A stretch of 51,556 nucleotides of DNA from RGIG9041 sp045657265 (GTDB taxonomy: Bacteria; Bacillota; Clostridia; Oscillospirales; QAKW01), in contig JAZOSU010000014.1 of the NCBI GenBank assembly GCA_045657265.1, positions 1 through 51,556 on the forward strand, given 5' to 3'. Positions within the stretch are counted from its first letter, which is position 1. Each line of letters starts with the position of its first letter. Positions 16,523-25,019 of the stretch are shown piece after piece. Below the pieces are notes generated by a model. It did not search any database, had not been told where the DNA came from, and saw only the letters and a list, made by a program, of their open reading frames with translations. Both the position numbers and the translations under genes were made by a program.

Positions 16523-17281
16523 TTAAATTATCTTTTTTGCCACGATTACAAGTCTTCCGTTTTTTGATGAATACTCACAGGTCGATATAGTAATAAGTTT
16601 ATCTCCGTACACTGCATCGACTCCTGTATCATATCTCGAAAGAGATTTACATTTATCTACGTATTCAGAAAAATCAACTTCATCTTCAGCATCTACAAAC
16701 AAATGATAAGCAAATCTGTTTTCAGCTTCTTCCGATTGAGTAAAAACTGACAAAATTTCATATTTAAAGTCTTGTCCTTTGATGTTTACATCAATATACC
16801 GATTTTGTTCAAAAAAGCTTTTATCGAGATATTTTTCCAACGCGCCAAACATTCTTCCGTCACGCATATTATGGCCGTAAATAATAATATTATCTGACGG
16901 TTTATCAACATCGCAGTTTTCCTGTACGTAAGGACAGCCATAACGGGAATAACTTCTGTCATAGGAATGGTTCAGATAAAAATTCGGACTCTCAACGCTT
17001 TTCATCAAAGGATAATCTATAATTGTTCCGCTTACAGATATCCATCCTACGCTATGAGGGTTTATTGCAAAGAGTTTATCATAATTCAAAGAATTGCTTT
17101 TTTCAGGCAAAATCTGATTTACAGGTTGTTTATCTATCTCTTCTGAAAGATTCTGATATATATCGTCCTGTTTTTTTCCATCAACAGTGTATTTTATAAT
17201 AAAAAATACACTTATCGAAAAAGTCAAAACAAAAATCACAAGTAAAACATAATATAAAATTCTATTTATCTTCTTTTTCAT
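16523..17281 (-). CDS. srtB: Class B sortase
   Basis: Membrane transpeptidase that attaches surface proteins to peptidoglycan. One N-terminal membrane segment (about residues 8-30) precedes the catalytic domain. The active-site residues are visible: His 137 in IYGHNM, Cys 235 in TISTCEYS, and Arg 243 in NGRLVIV. The SrtB-type features VGWISVSGTIIDYPL and NFYLNHSY are present. 252 aa, normal. No gene in the window ends with a recognisable NPQTN- or LPXTG-like sorting signal, so its substrates are elsewhere. Its ATG directly abuts the stop of a 63-residue ORF and has only a weak, distant GGAG, so it probably depends on translation of that ORF. Confidence 0.93.
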   Translation of the reverse strand: MKKKINRILYYVLLVIFVLTFSISVFFIIKYTVDGKKQDDIYQNLSEEIDKQPVNQILPEKSNSLNYDKLFAINPHSVGWISVSGTIIDYPLMKSVESPNFYLNHSYDRSYSRYGCPYVQENCDVDKPSDNIIIYGHNMRDGRMFGALEKYLDKSFFEQNRYIDVNIKGQDFKYEILSVFTQSEEAENRFAYHLFVDAEDEVDFSEYVDKCKSLSRYDTGVDAVYGDKLITISTCEYSSKNGRLVIVAKKII

Positions 17282-17473
17282 TTATATAAAAAACACTCCA
17301 AGCCCTACACCTGTTCTGCCGCCGTCTTTAATGTATTGTTTAAAGTTTCTTCTAAGAAAGCTGTCTTCGGGATAATCGTCTGCATTTCCCGTATAGTCCA
17401 TATCGAAAAGGCGCCACATATTAGTATACGCCCTCTGCATCTTCTGTATTTGAAACAATTTCAAATCTGACAT
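17282..17473 (-). CDS. Small ORF of unknown function upstream of srtB
   Basis: 63 residues, rich in aromatic and charged residues (MWRLFDMDYTGNADDYPED, RRNFKQYIKDGGRTG), ending in a short hydrophobic GLGVFFI. No known family is recognised. Its stop abuts the srtB ATG, and its own ATG overlaps the end of a 30-residue ORF in another frame (17461-17553). The pair could be one about 90-residue gene broken by a frameshift, or two coupled mini-genes. Confidence 0.5.
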   Translation of the reverse strand: MSDLKLFQIQKMQRAYTNMWRLFDMDYTGNADDYPEDSFLRRNFKQYIKDGGRTGVGLGVFFI

Positions 17474-17553
17474 AAACCTTCATACAAAAGATATTCTTTT
17501 GCATCTAAAGGAAAATCTACATTGTTGAAAAATTCAGACAAAGTTTTATTCAT
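17461..17553 (-). CDS. 30-residue ORF overlapping the deacetylase stop
   Basis: Starts with ATG at 17553, overlapping the end of the deacetylase gene (ATGAATAA), and encodes MNKTLSEFFNN, VDFPLDAKEY and LLYEGLCQI. It ends at TGA 17461-17463, 13 nt past the next ORF's ATG. There is no clear ribosome site. The amino-acid composition looks protein-like, but with this length the call is weak. It may be the 5' half of the same gene as the 63-residue ORF. Confidence 0.35.
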   Translation of the reverse strand: MNKTLSEFFNNVDFPLDAKEYLLYEGLCQI

Positions 17554-18823
17554 AGTCAAAGTAGTTGTAGGCATAGTATTTTCCGGCCTCCAAAGCATCC
17601 TCGTATTTATATTTTACGAGTTCAGAAACAGTAACAAGCTGATATCCGTTTTCAATAAGCCACGGTACCATTTCTTTTACTGCATCTGCTGTGGATTCAT
17701 AAAGAGAATGCATAAGCACAACATCTCCGTCAAGGCTTTCTTCGTTCTTAATAACACTTAATATTTTATCTTTGTCTCTGTATTTCCAGTCGTTTGTATC
17801 CACAGACCAACCGATAAGAAGCTTGTCCGTACTGCCAAGAAGAGTTTTACCTACCGCGCCGTAGGGCGGACGTAAAAGTTTCGGTTTTTTGCCTGTTACA
17901 GCCTCCAGAGCTTCATCGGCTCTGGAAATTTGTTTTTGAATACCATCCAAAGAGAGCGTCTGAAGATTACCGTGAGACCAGGTATGACTTGCTATCTCAC
18001 ATCCGAGTTTTTCTGCTCTTTTTATAGCATCTGCGCCTTGTCCTACAAGGTTACCCACCTCAAAAAATGTTGCTACTGCATTATATTTTTCAAGGGTATC
18101 TAAAATTTCGTTTGTGTATGTATTATGAGGACCGTCATCAAAAGTAAGAGCAACCATCTTTTTAGTAATATCAACAGTTCTCTCATTACTTTCTTCCAAA
18201 GACTCTGCTATTGAATCCGCAATAAGATGTCTTACTTTTGTATATGGAACATCAACGCTCACATCACCCGATTCGCATCCGAATGTAACACCGATACAAT
18301 CGTTTTTATAAACGAAGCTTTTTCTTTTGTTTTTATCCACTGTTTTATCTTTTTCTCTCGCTTCTATGGCAAGCATAGTATTGAGAGTATCGGTCATAGC
18401 TTCGCCGTCTTTGATATAGTTGAAAGTTTGCATCGTATCAGTAGCACTACCGCCAACAAAGGTTCTGCAGTGCATTTCCACACCGTACACGTTTTTAACG
18501 GGTTTATACGATTTATAGCTAATGAGCATATAATCTTCCGATGTTTTATCTCCTGTCAAAAATCCTTCAGCAAGAGAAAGACAAAACTGATTGATCTGAC
18601 TGTCAAGTTCATCTGCGCCTGTTTTGGGATAGCAATAAGCAACGCTTCCTTTTTTTGAAAATTCCACTTTCTTTTTTATTTTCCCTGCGCTCTGAAACTC
18701 TTCAAACTGCGCAAAATATTCTTTTGCAGCCTTTTCAAAAATTTTCTTTTTACTTGGCGCACAAGAAAACATTGTAACAGATACAGCAACGCAGATAATT
18801 GCCGCTAAAACTTTTTTAAACAT
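17546..18823 (-). CDS. Polysaccharide (peptidoglycan) deacetylase lipoprotein
   Basis: Removes N-acetyl groups from wall glycans, which can protect against lysozyme. A lipoprotein signal ends in MFSC. An N-terminal domain of about 170 residues resembles the DUF3298-like part of PdaC. The NodB domain (about residues 205-410) has all five motifs: TFDDGPH, SHTWSH, LRPPYG, WSVDTNDW and VLMHS. 425 aa. It lies after the Ca2+-ATPase gene and before srtB, forming a leftward envelope cluster. Its ribosome site (AAGGGGA, 8 nt before ATG) lies inside a hairpin arm that only read-through messages contain in full. Confidence 0.9.
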   Translation of the reverse strand: MFKKVLAAIICVAVSVTMFSCAPSKKKIFEKAAKEYFAQFEEFQSAGKIKKKVEFSKKGSVAYCYPKTGADELDSQINQFCLSLAEGFLTGDKTSEDYMLISYKSYKPVKNVYGVEMHCRTFVGGSATDTMQTFNYIKDGEAMTDTLNTMLAIEAREKDKTVDKNKRKSFVYKNDCIGVTFGCESGDVSVDVPYTKVRHLIADSIAESLEESNERTVDITKKMVALTFDDGPHNTYTNEILDTLEKYNAVATFFEVGNLVGQGADAIKRAEKLGCEIASHTWSHGNLQTLSLDGIQKQISRADEALEAVTGKKPKLLRPPYGAVGKTLLGSTDKLLIGWSVDTNDWKYRDKDKILSVIKNEESLDGDVVLMHSLYESTADAVKEMVPWLIENGYQLVTVSELVKYKYEDALEAGKYYAYNYFDYE

Positions 18824-18828
18824 CCTGA

Positions 18829-18875
18829 AAATCCCCTTTGGTTTAATATATTAATTATATAACCAAAAGGGATTT
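18829..18875 (-). promoter_or_regulatory. Hairpin overlapping the deacetylase ribosome site
   Basis: In minus-strand RNA 18861-18875 pairs with 18829-18843 over 15 bp, one pair being G-U. The same position is a C-A mismatch on the plus strand, so the structure favours the leftward message. The 3' arm contains the AAGGGGA ribosome site. It follows the Ca2+-ATPase stop and may also weakly terminate. Confidence 0.6.
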
Positions 18876-18882
18876 TATTCAA
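18854..18882 (-). promoter_or_regulatory. Candidate promoter of the deacetylase gene
   Basis: On the minus strand TTGAAT (18877-18882), a 17-bp spacer and a perfect TATAAT (18854-18859) that sits in the loop of the neighbouring hairpin. Messages starting from it lack the 5' arm and leave the ribosome site free. Confidence 0.5.
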
Positions 18883-21446
18883 TAATTTTTTATTATTTTA
18901 AAAACGGTTTTTCGTATCAGATCAAAAGGCACAACACTAAAACTCATACCAAGAATAAATAAAAGATTGGAAGTGGTAATTCCAGAGGTACGGAACATTA
19001 CTCCGCCATAATATATCAGCCACAGCTGGATAAGTATTATAAACGTGAAAATCACAACAAATGTTTTATTTTTAAACAGATTATAAAAAACGTTTCTGCT
19101 TTCGCTTCTTGCATTAAGAGCTCCGAACACTCCGCTGAATATAAAGAGAGCAAAAAAAGAAGTCATAAACTTTGTGGAGTTTGTATAAAAACCAAAATGT
19201 TTTTTGAAATACTCTGCTGTTAGAAACACGGTACACATTACAAGGTTATATATTCCCATAGACATAATCTGCGCCGTCATAGATTTGCTCAATACAGGTT
19301 CTTTTCTTGAAATCGGTTTTTCTTTCATATACCGTATTATAGGCATTTCTCCTGCAAAAGCAAGACCTGCAAGCGTATCCATTATTATATTTATCCAAAG
19401 CATCTGCATAACTGTAATAGGAGTATCAACACCTATAAACGGACCTATAAGCGAAATACCAACCGCGCACAAATTCATAGTAAGCTGAAAAACTATAAAC
19501 TTGCGTATACTTTTAAAAATAGTACGTCCGTAAAGAATTGCTTTTGAAATAGAGGTGAAATTATCATCAAGAATTACTATGTCCCCTGCTTGTTTTGCAA
19601 CTTCCGTTCCGCTTCCCATTGCAAAGCCAACGTCAGCTTGTTTTAAAGCAGGTGCATCGTTTATTCCGTCTCCCGTCATACCGCATACAAGCCCTGCTTT
19701 TTTTGAAAGACGGACAAGTCTGCTTTTATCTTGGGGAAGCGCTCTTGCTACCACCTGAAGTCTGGGCAATATTTTTATCAGCTCACTATCCGACATTTTT
19801 TGCATTTTTTCGCTCGTCAGCATAACTCCGTCATTTTTTAAAATGCCGCAAAGAGTAGCTATACTTTTTGCCGTATCTGCATTATCTCCCGTAACCATAC
19901 ATACGTTTATTCCTGCATCCTGTACGGTTTTAACAGACCTTTTTACGTCAGGTCTGAGACTGTCATTTATAGCAACAAGACCTACAAGATTATATTCTTT
20001 CAAATTATCGCTTGTGGCAAGAGCAAGTACTCTTACTCCGGAAGATGTCAGATGTTTGAGTTTTGTTTTAAGGTTATCCCCTATTTCTTTGCAGTTTTTA
20101 AATATTACCTCAGGCGCACCTTTTATATACCATTTGCTACCCGACTGTACGGCGGCATATTTTTTTGCGCTGTCAAAAGGAATTCGTTTTTTAATATCAG
20201 GATAAGAAATATACGCTTTATAAGCAAAATTAAGGAGCGCTCTGTCCGTTGCGTTACCGCCTACCGCTTTTTTGTTTATCATAACGCTTTCATTACAAAG
20301 AACACAGCATCCCTCAATATCGCCCTTGCAAAAATCGGGAACAGATTTATATTCCTTTCCATCTTTGTCATAAAAAGCAGTCACTGACAGTTTTCCTTTG
20401 GTAAGTGTTCCTGTTTTATCACAAAACAGCATATTAACACTTCCTCCTGTTTCTATGCCTACAAGTTTACGCACAAGAACGTTATCCTTTTTAAGCCTTT
20501 GCATATTAGAGGAAAGAACAACCGTTATCATCATAGGAAGACCCTCGGGGATTGCAACAACCACCACTGTAATTGCCAGAGTTATAGCGTGTAACAGATT
20601 GGTTACCATCTGCGGAAGTGAACTTACTTCTGCCATAATACAAGCCGTATCAAAGTTGTTATCCATTATCACAGAATTGAACAAATCGGCAATAAACACA
20701 AGTACCGCCGCAAGATATCCTATCTTGGCAAGAACAGACGCAAGTGCCGAAAGTTTTTCTGTAAGCGGACTTTTGCCCGTACCTTCCTGTATTTCTGATG
20801 CGACGCTTCCGTAAAGGGTGTTATCCCCTGTCCGTCCCACCGCCATAATACACTCGCCCGACGTGACAACCGAGCCTCTGAAAAGTTGGTTTTTACATTT
20901 GATATCCCAGTTATGTACAGGTTTGTCTACGGTTTTGGATACCTCTACACTCTCTCCGTTTAAAGCCGATTGGTCAACCGATACTTTTCCATCGATTATT
21001 ATTCCGTCGGCAGGGATTCTCTCTCCGCTTGATATATACACCAGATCAAATGCTACAAGTTCTGAAATATTTACCGTCTGTATTTTACCGTCCCTCATAA
21101 CACGGCACTGAATGTTTGCAGACTGTTCTTCAAGCTTTAAAAAAGCGCTTTCACTTCCGTATTCCGAAAGCGTTGAAACGAAAGTTGCAAGAAACAGAGC
21201 GATTGCAATACCAAGCGGTTCATATATATCTGCATTATGAATTGATATTATAACGTTAAGCGCAAGAGCCACAAGCAATATTTTTATAAGCGGGTCTCCA
21301 AAAGCAGACAGAAACTGACGAAAAAAAGTTTTTCTCGGTTTTTTAGTAAAATTGTTTCCGCCATACCTTGTTCTGAGAGCAATTACGTTTTTGGTTTTGT
21401 TTCCCTCTTTGTTATATTTAATTTCATCCGGCAATAAAAAAGACAT
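18879..21446 (-). CDS. P-type calcium-transporting ATPase (PMCA/SERCA type)
   Basis: Pumps Ca2+ out of the cytoplasm using ATP. The actuator loop has NGES (163-166), the phosphorylation site is DKTGTLT (Asp 343), and the nucleotide and hinge motifs KGAPE, MVTGDNADTA and TGDGINDAP are present. Membrane helix 4 carries VAIPEGLP and helix 6 NIIMDTLAGLAFAGE, the Ca2+-binding motifs. About 10 membrane segments; 855 aa. No N-terminal heavy-metal domain is present. AGGAG lies 8 nt before the ATG at 21446, but the start codon is inside the 3' arm of a strong hairpin. Confidence 0.92.
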   Translation of the reverse strand: MSFLLPDEIKYNKEGNKTKNVIALRTRYGGNNFTKKPRKTFFRQFLSAFGDPLIKILLVALALNVIISIHNADIYEPLGIAIALFLATFVSTLSEYGSESAFLKLEEQSANIQCRVMRDGKIQTVNISELVAFDLVYISSGERIPADGIIIDGKVSVDQSALNGESVEVSKTVDKPVHNWDIKCKNQLFRGSVVTSGECIMAVGRTGDNTLYGSVASEIQEGTGKSPLTEKLSALASVLAKIGYLAAVLVFIADLFNSVIMDNNFDTACIMAEVSSLPQMVTNLLHAITLAITVVVVAIPEGLPMMITVVLSSNMQRLKKDNVLVRKLVGIETGGSVNMLFCDKTGTLTKGKLSVTAFYDKDGKEYKSVPDFCKGDIEGCCVLCNESVMINKKAVGGNATDRALLNFAYKAYISYPDIKKRIPFDSAKKYAAVQSGSKWYIKGAPEVIFKNCKEIGDNLKTKLKHLTSSGVRVLALATSDNLKEYNLVGLVAINDSLRPDVKRSVKTVQDAGINVCMVTGDNADTAKSIATLCGILKNDGVMLTSEKMQKMSDSELIKILPRLQVVARALPQDKSRLVRLSKKAGLVCGMTGDGINDAPALKQADVGFAMGSGTEVAKQAGDIVILDDNFTSISKAILYGRTIFKSIRKFIVFQLTMNLCAVGISLIGPFIGVDTPITVMQMLWINIIMDTLAGLAFAGEMPIIRYMKEKPISRKEPVLSKSMTAQIMSMGIYNLVMCTVFLTAEYFKKHFGFYTNSTKFMTSFFALFIFSGVFGALNARSESRNVFYNLFKNKTFVVIFTFIILIQLWLIYYGGVMFRTSGITTSNLLFILGMSFSVVPFDLIRKTVFKIIKNY

Positions 21447-21492
21447 AGCATATACTCCTGTATTTTATCTCTAAAATATATGCTATGTCTTT
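21439..21492 (-). terminator. Hairpin after addA covering the Ca2+-ATPase start codon
   Basis: Perfect 16-bp arms (21477-21492 and 21439-21454) enclose a 22-nt loop and are followed on the minus strand by TTTATTG. It can terminate addBA transcription. The 3' arm includes the Ca2+-ATPase ATG, and the loop contains its AGGAG, so a read-through message would have a blocked start. Confidence 0.7.
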
Positions 21493-21497
21493 ATTTA

Positions 21498-24400
21498 TTA
21501 TACTTCTATCATTTTGCCAAGACAGAAACTGTAAATATATTTATGGGCAGTATCAAGCCCTCTTGTATGTTTTATAGCTTTTTGGTACATATCAAGCTGT
21601 ACTCCGTAGCGGTCTATAAGAGTCTTTTCATCTTTTACGGTATCTGTTTTATAATCAACGATAACTACTTTGCCGTCTTTAATATAAAGACAGTCGATAA
21701 TACCCTGTACTATTACAGATTCCGAAGAGGGAGTATCCATAATTTCGTTTGCCGGAAGAGTAAACAAAAATCTTTGTTCTTTTTCGCAGACGCTGTTTTT
21801 TTCAAGGTCTTTCATAATATCATTAGCCAAAAACTCAAGGATTTTTTGTTCATCTACAATATCGGCATCATTTTTTGTTATAAATTCATACTCTAAAAGT
21901 CTTGATTTTTCATTTTCAAAAGATTCCTTGTCAAAGATCGCCTTAAAATCGCAAAACTGCAAAAACTTATGGGTTGCATTACCTCTGTCGGCACCTGTTA
22001 TACCTTGCATAAATCTCGGTTTTTTAAAGCCCGATGATTTTTTCAAAGACGTTTTGTCTTCGTCCTGTCTTTTCATTCCTTTTATTTCAGATACAGAAAG
22101 CTTAGACGGGATATCGACATCATATTCATACTGATATTTGCGGTTTATAAGATTTTTGATTTGTTCTTTATCATAAACCACAGAGCTTTGCTCCGGTTTC
22201 TTTTCAGGCTCTGACGCCGTCATCTCACTTATATCACATAGCTTGATTTTGACAGAGCTTTGTTCTGTACAAAGGTCGGTAGGTACACCTGTAAAGGCAC
22301 ACAATTTTTTAGCATCCTCGTTTTTTATCTGAGAAAACAGTATCCATTTCATAAATGACGGTCTGTCATACACATCGTATTTTTCAGGTTTTCCATCTGC
22401 CATATAAGCGCTTGTTACTGTCTTTTCAATATTGCTAACATTAAAAGAGCCTGTTACGTATAAATGAGATACCGCACGGGTAAGAGCAACGTACAAAAGA
22501 CGCATATACTCTTCTATCTGCTGAGTATCATCTTTTCTTTCAATAAGACTGCGACAGGGAGAAGAAAAATCGATGTGACGTTCATCGTCAAAAATATGAC
22601 ATCCCACACCAAGCTCCTGATCAAGTTGTACATCATCGTTTCCGAAAAACCTCAAAGTATCTCCCGCTCCAACAAGAAATATCACAGGATATTCAAGGCC
22701 TTTTGAACGGTGAATTGATAAAATATTCACGCAGTTACCTGATTTTTTGAGTTTTGCCGCAGGTATTGATTCGTTTTTATTGGTAAGTCTGATTATATAA
22801 TTTATAAATGCAAACAAACCTCTGTAACGGCTACTTTCAAAATTGGATGCATGTTCGAGCAAAAGCATAAGATTGGCTTTTATGCTATCGCCGTTTTTCT
22901 TTGAAGAGACTTTAAGCATTATTCCCGAAGACTCATAAACCGCGCTTATTATACCGTAAACGTCAGTTGTAAGCGCAAGAGTTCTTAAATATTCAACTTT
23001 TTCTATAAACGCAGAGGTTTTAGAATCTTTTTTGGAATATGCTTTGACTGCATCATAAAAAAGACAATATCTGTTTTTGCTTCTTATTTGCGCAAGTTGT
23101 TTGGCAGAAAATCCAAAAAAATCAGAATACATAAGCGTAACAAGCGGTATATCGTCATAAGGATTATCAATAACCTGCAAATATGCAAGAACCGAGCGCA
23201 CTTCTGCTGTATCAAGACAGTTTTCGGAAGGGTTATTATTTATAAAAGCAATCCCCTCTTTTTCAAGCGCCTTTTCATATGCTCTGCTATCGGTTTTTGG
23301 AGCTCTCATAAGAATTGCAATATCCGACGGCAAAACAGGTCTTTCCACACCTTTTTTTACGTCATATATCTTACCGTTTTTCAAAAGATATGAAATTTTA
23401 TCTGCAACAAACTTTGCTTCCGCTTCCGTTTTTGAAAGCTTATTCAAAGGCTCACCCTCTGCTGTTTCTGTTACAAGAAAATCAAGTTCCACCTCGGACA
23501 GACAGGTTTTTTTTGCATTTGGATTTGAGACAAGTCTATGACCGTCAAGATAATCTATTCCGCCACAGTCTTTGGTCATAAGGGGGTCAAAAACCGAGTT
23601 TACAAAATCAATAACATTTTTGTGTGAGCGGAAATTACAGGAAAGGTCTATTCTTGATGGTAATACAAGCTCACATTCATCTTGGATAATTACCGAGTTT
23701 TTTTGTTTTTCAAGAAAGATTTCAGGCTGAGCATTACGGAAACGGTAAATGCTTTGTTTAACGTCACCAACCATAAATATGTTTTTACAGTCTTTTGAAA
23801 GCGCAGTAAAAATAAGGTCCTGAGTATAGTTACAGTCCTGAAATTCGTCTACTATTATTTCGTCTATATTTTCGGAAAGTTCTTTTGCAAGAACGGTTTT
23901 TTGTATCTTGCCGTCAGAGATATCCTGTATAAGCAGTTTCAAAGCATATTTTTCTATATCGTCAAAACTGACAAGTCTTTGTTTTCTTCTTTTTTCAAAC
24001 AGCCTTTTATTGAACGTACTGCAAAGCTCAAGAAGAGTTTTCATAAGACCCAGCTCGTTTTGTCTGTCCTTTTCAAAGCTTTGTCTGTCAGTATAAATAT
24101 AATATATAAAAATATTTATAAGTCTTGCTTTTAGATCGTTTCTTGTGTTTTTAAACAGATTCCATACGTCTGCACTTTCATCTTTTGGCTTTGGAGGATG
24201 ATTTTTAAAGCTTAACTCTTTACCCATTGATAACACAAGGTCATAGTTTCTGTCTGTTATATGTTTTGAGATAAGAGATGCAAAATCCCGCTCATTACTG
24301 TAAAAATCAACAAGCTTCGGATACTGCGTTGCTTTTTCAATAAGCTTTTCATATCGCAAAGTTATATCGGAAATTTCTTCTTCAAGATAATCGAACATAA

Positions 24401-25019
24401 ATTCCAAAATCTTGTCTGAACAAACAGAGCAGGCATAGTCTATAAACTTTTGTTCATAGGGTTGCTTTTCCAAAAAAGCACTGCAGACGTCAATAGCATT
24501 TATAAGAGCGGTATCATCTCTTCTTCGTCTTGTAAAGAAAGATATGACTTCTTTTATTTCGGTCTTTTGTTCTGCAAGGTCATATATTTCTTCAACAAAA
24601 TCTTCAAGCTCTTCCGTTCTCATTAAAGAAAGTTTATTTTCCTCTGCTATTGTAAACTGAGGGTCAATCTCACAAAGCTGAAAATTACTCCTTAGAATAT
24701 CAAGACAGGCAGAATGAATAGTGCATATCTTTGCCGCAGGTAACAGCATAAGCTGTTTTTTAATATGAACATTATCAGGGTTTTCTTTTAAAATTTCACG
24801 AAGTCCCGATACTATTCTTGCTCTCATCTCTGCCGCCGCGGCATTGGTATAAGTGAGTATTACAAGCTTGTCCGCATCACTTCCGCTATTTTCATCTGTC
24901 AGTTTACGGATAACTCTTTTGCTCAGAACCGAAGTTTTTCCGCTTCCTGCCGCCGCGCTTACAAGAAGAGAGTTACCGTCAAGATTTACCGCCAGTTGCT
25001 GTTGCTTGGTAAGTTTCAT
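21498..25019 (-). CDS. addA: AddA helicase-nuclease subunit
   Basis: UvrD-like helicase plus RecB-family nuclease that processes double-strand breaks for recombination with AddB. Walker A is SAAAGSGKT (21-29), helicase motif II is VDEFQDCNY, motif III-IV FMVGDVKQSIYRFRNAQPEIF, and motif VI MRLLYVALTRA. The C-terminal nuclease has the catalytic VDYKTD. 1173 aa, normal. Its ATG overlaps the addB stop by 4 bases (ATGA), so both subunits are made together. Confidence 0.96.
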   Translation of the reverse strand: MKLTKQQQLAVNLDGNSLLVSAAAGSGKTSVLSKRVIRKLTDENSGSDADKLVILTYTNAAAAEMRARIVSGLREILKENPDNVHIKKQLMLLPAAKICTIHSACLDILRSNFQLCEIDPQFTIAEENKLSLMRTEELEDFVEEIYDLAEQKTEIKEVISFFTRRRRDDTALINAIDVCSAFLEKQPYEQKFIDYACSVCSDKILEFMFDYLEEEISDITLRYEKLIEKATQYPKLVDFYSNERDFASLISKHITDRNYDLVLSMGKELSFKNHPPKPKDESADVWNLFKNTRNDLKARLINIFIYYIYTDRQSFEKDRQNELGLMKTLLELCSTFNKRLFEKRRKQRLVSFDDIEKYALKLLIQDISDGKIQKTVLAKELSENIDEIIVDEFQDCNYTQDLIFTALSKDCKNIFMVGDVKQSIYRFRNAQPEIFLEKQKNSVIIQDECELVLPSRIDLSCNFRSHKNVIDFVNSVFDPLMTKDCGGIDYLDGHRLVSNPNAKKTCLSEVELDFLVTETAEGEPLNKLSKTEAEAKFVADKISYLLKNGKIYDVKKGVERPVLPSDIAILMRAPKTDSRAYEKALEKEGIAFINNNPSENCLDTAEVRSVLAYLQVIDNPYDDIPLVTLMYSDFFGFSAKQLAQIRSKNRYCLFYDAVKAYSKKDSKTSAFIEKVEYLRTLALTTDVYGIISAVYESSGIMLKVSSKKNGDSIKANLMLLLEHASNFESSRYRGLFAFINYIIRLTNKNESIPAAKLKKSGNCVNILSIHRSKGLEYPVIFLVGAGDTLRFFGNDDVQLDQELGVGCHIFDDERHIDFSSPCRSLIERKDDTQQIEEYMRLLYVALTRAVSHLYVTGSFNVSNIEKTVTSAYMADGKPEKYDVYDRPSFMKWILFSQIKNEDAKKLCAFTGVPTDLCTEQSSVKIKLCDISEMTASEPEKKPEQSSVVYDKEQIKNLINRKYQYEYDVDIPSKLSVSEIKGMKRQDEDKTSLKKSSGFKKPRFMQGITGADRGNATHKFLQFCDFKAIFDKESFENEKSRLLEYEFITKNDADIVDEQKILEFLANDIMKDLEKNSVCEKEQRFLFTLPANEIMDTPSSESVIVQGIIDCLYIKDGKVVIVDYKTDTVKDEKTLIDRYGVQLDMYQKAIKHTRGLDTAHKYIYSFCLGKMIEV

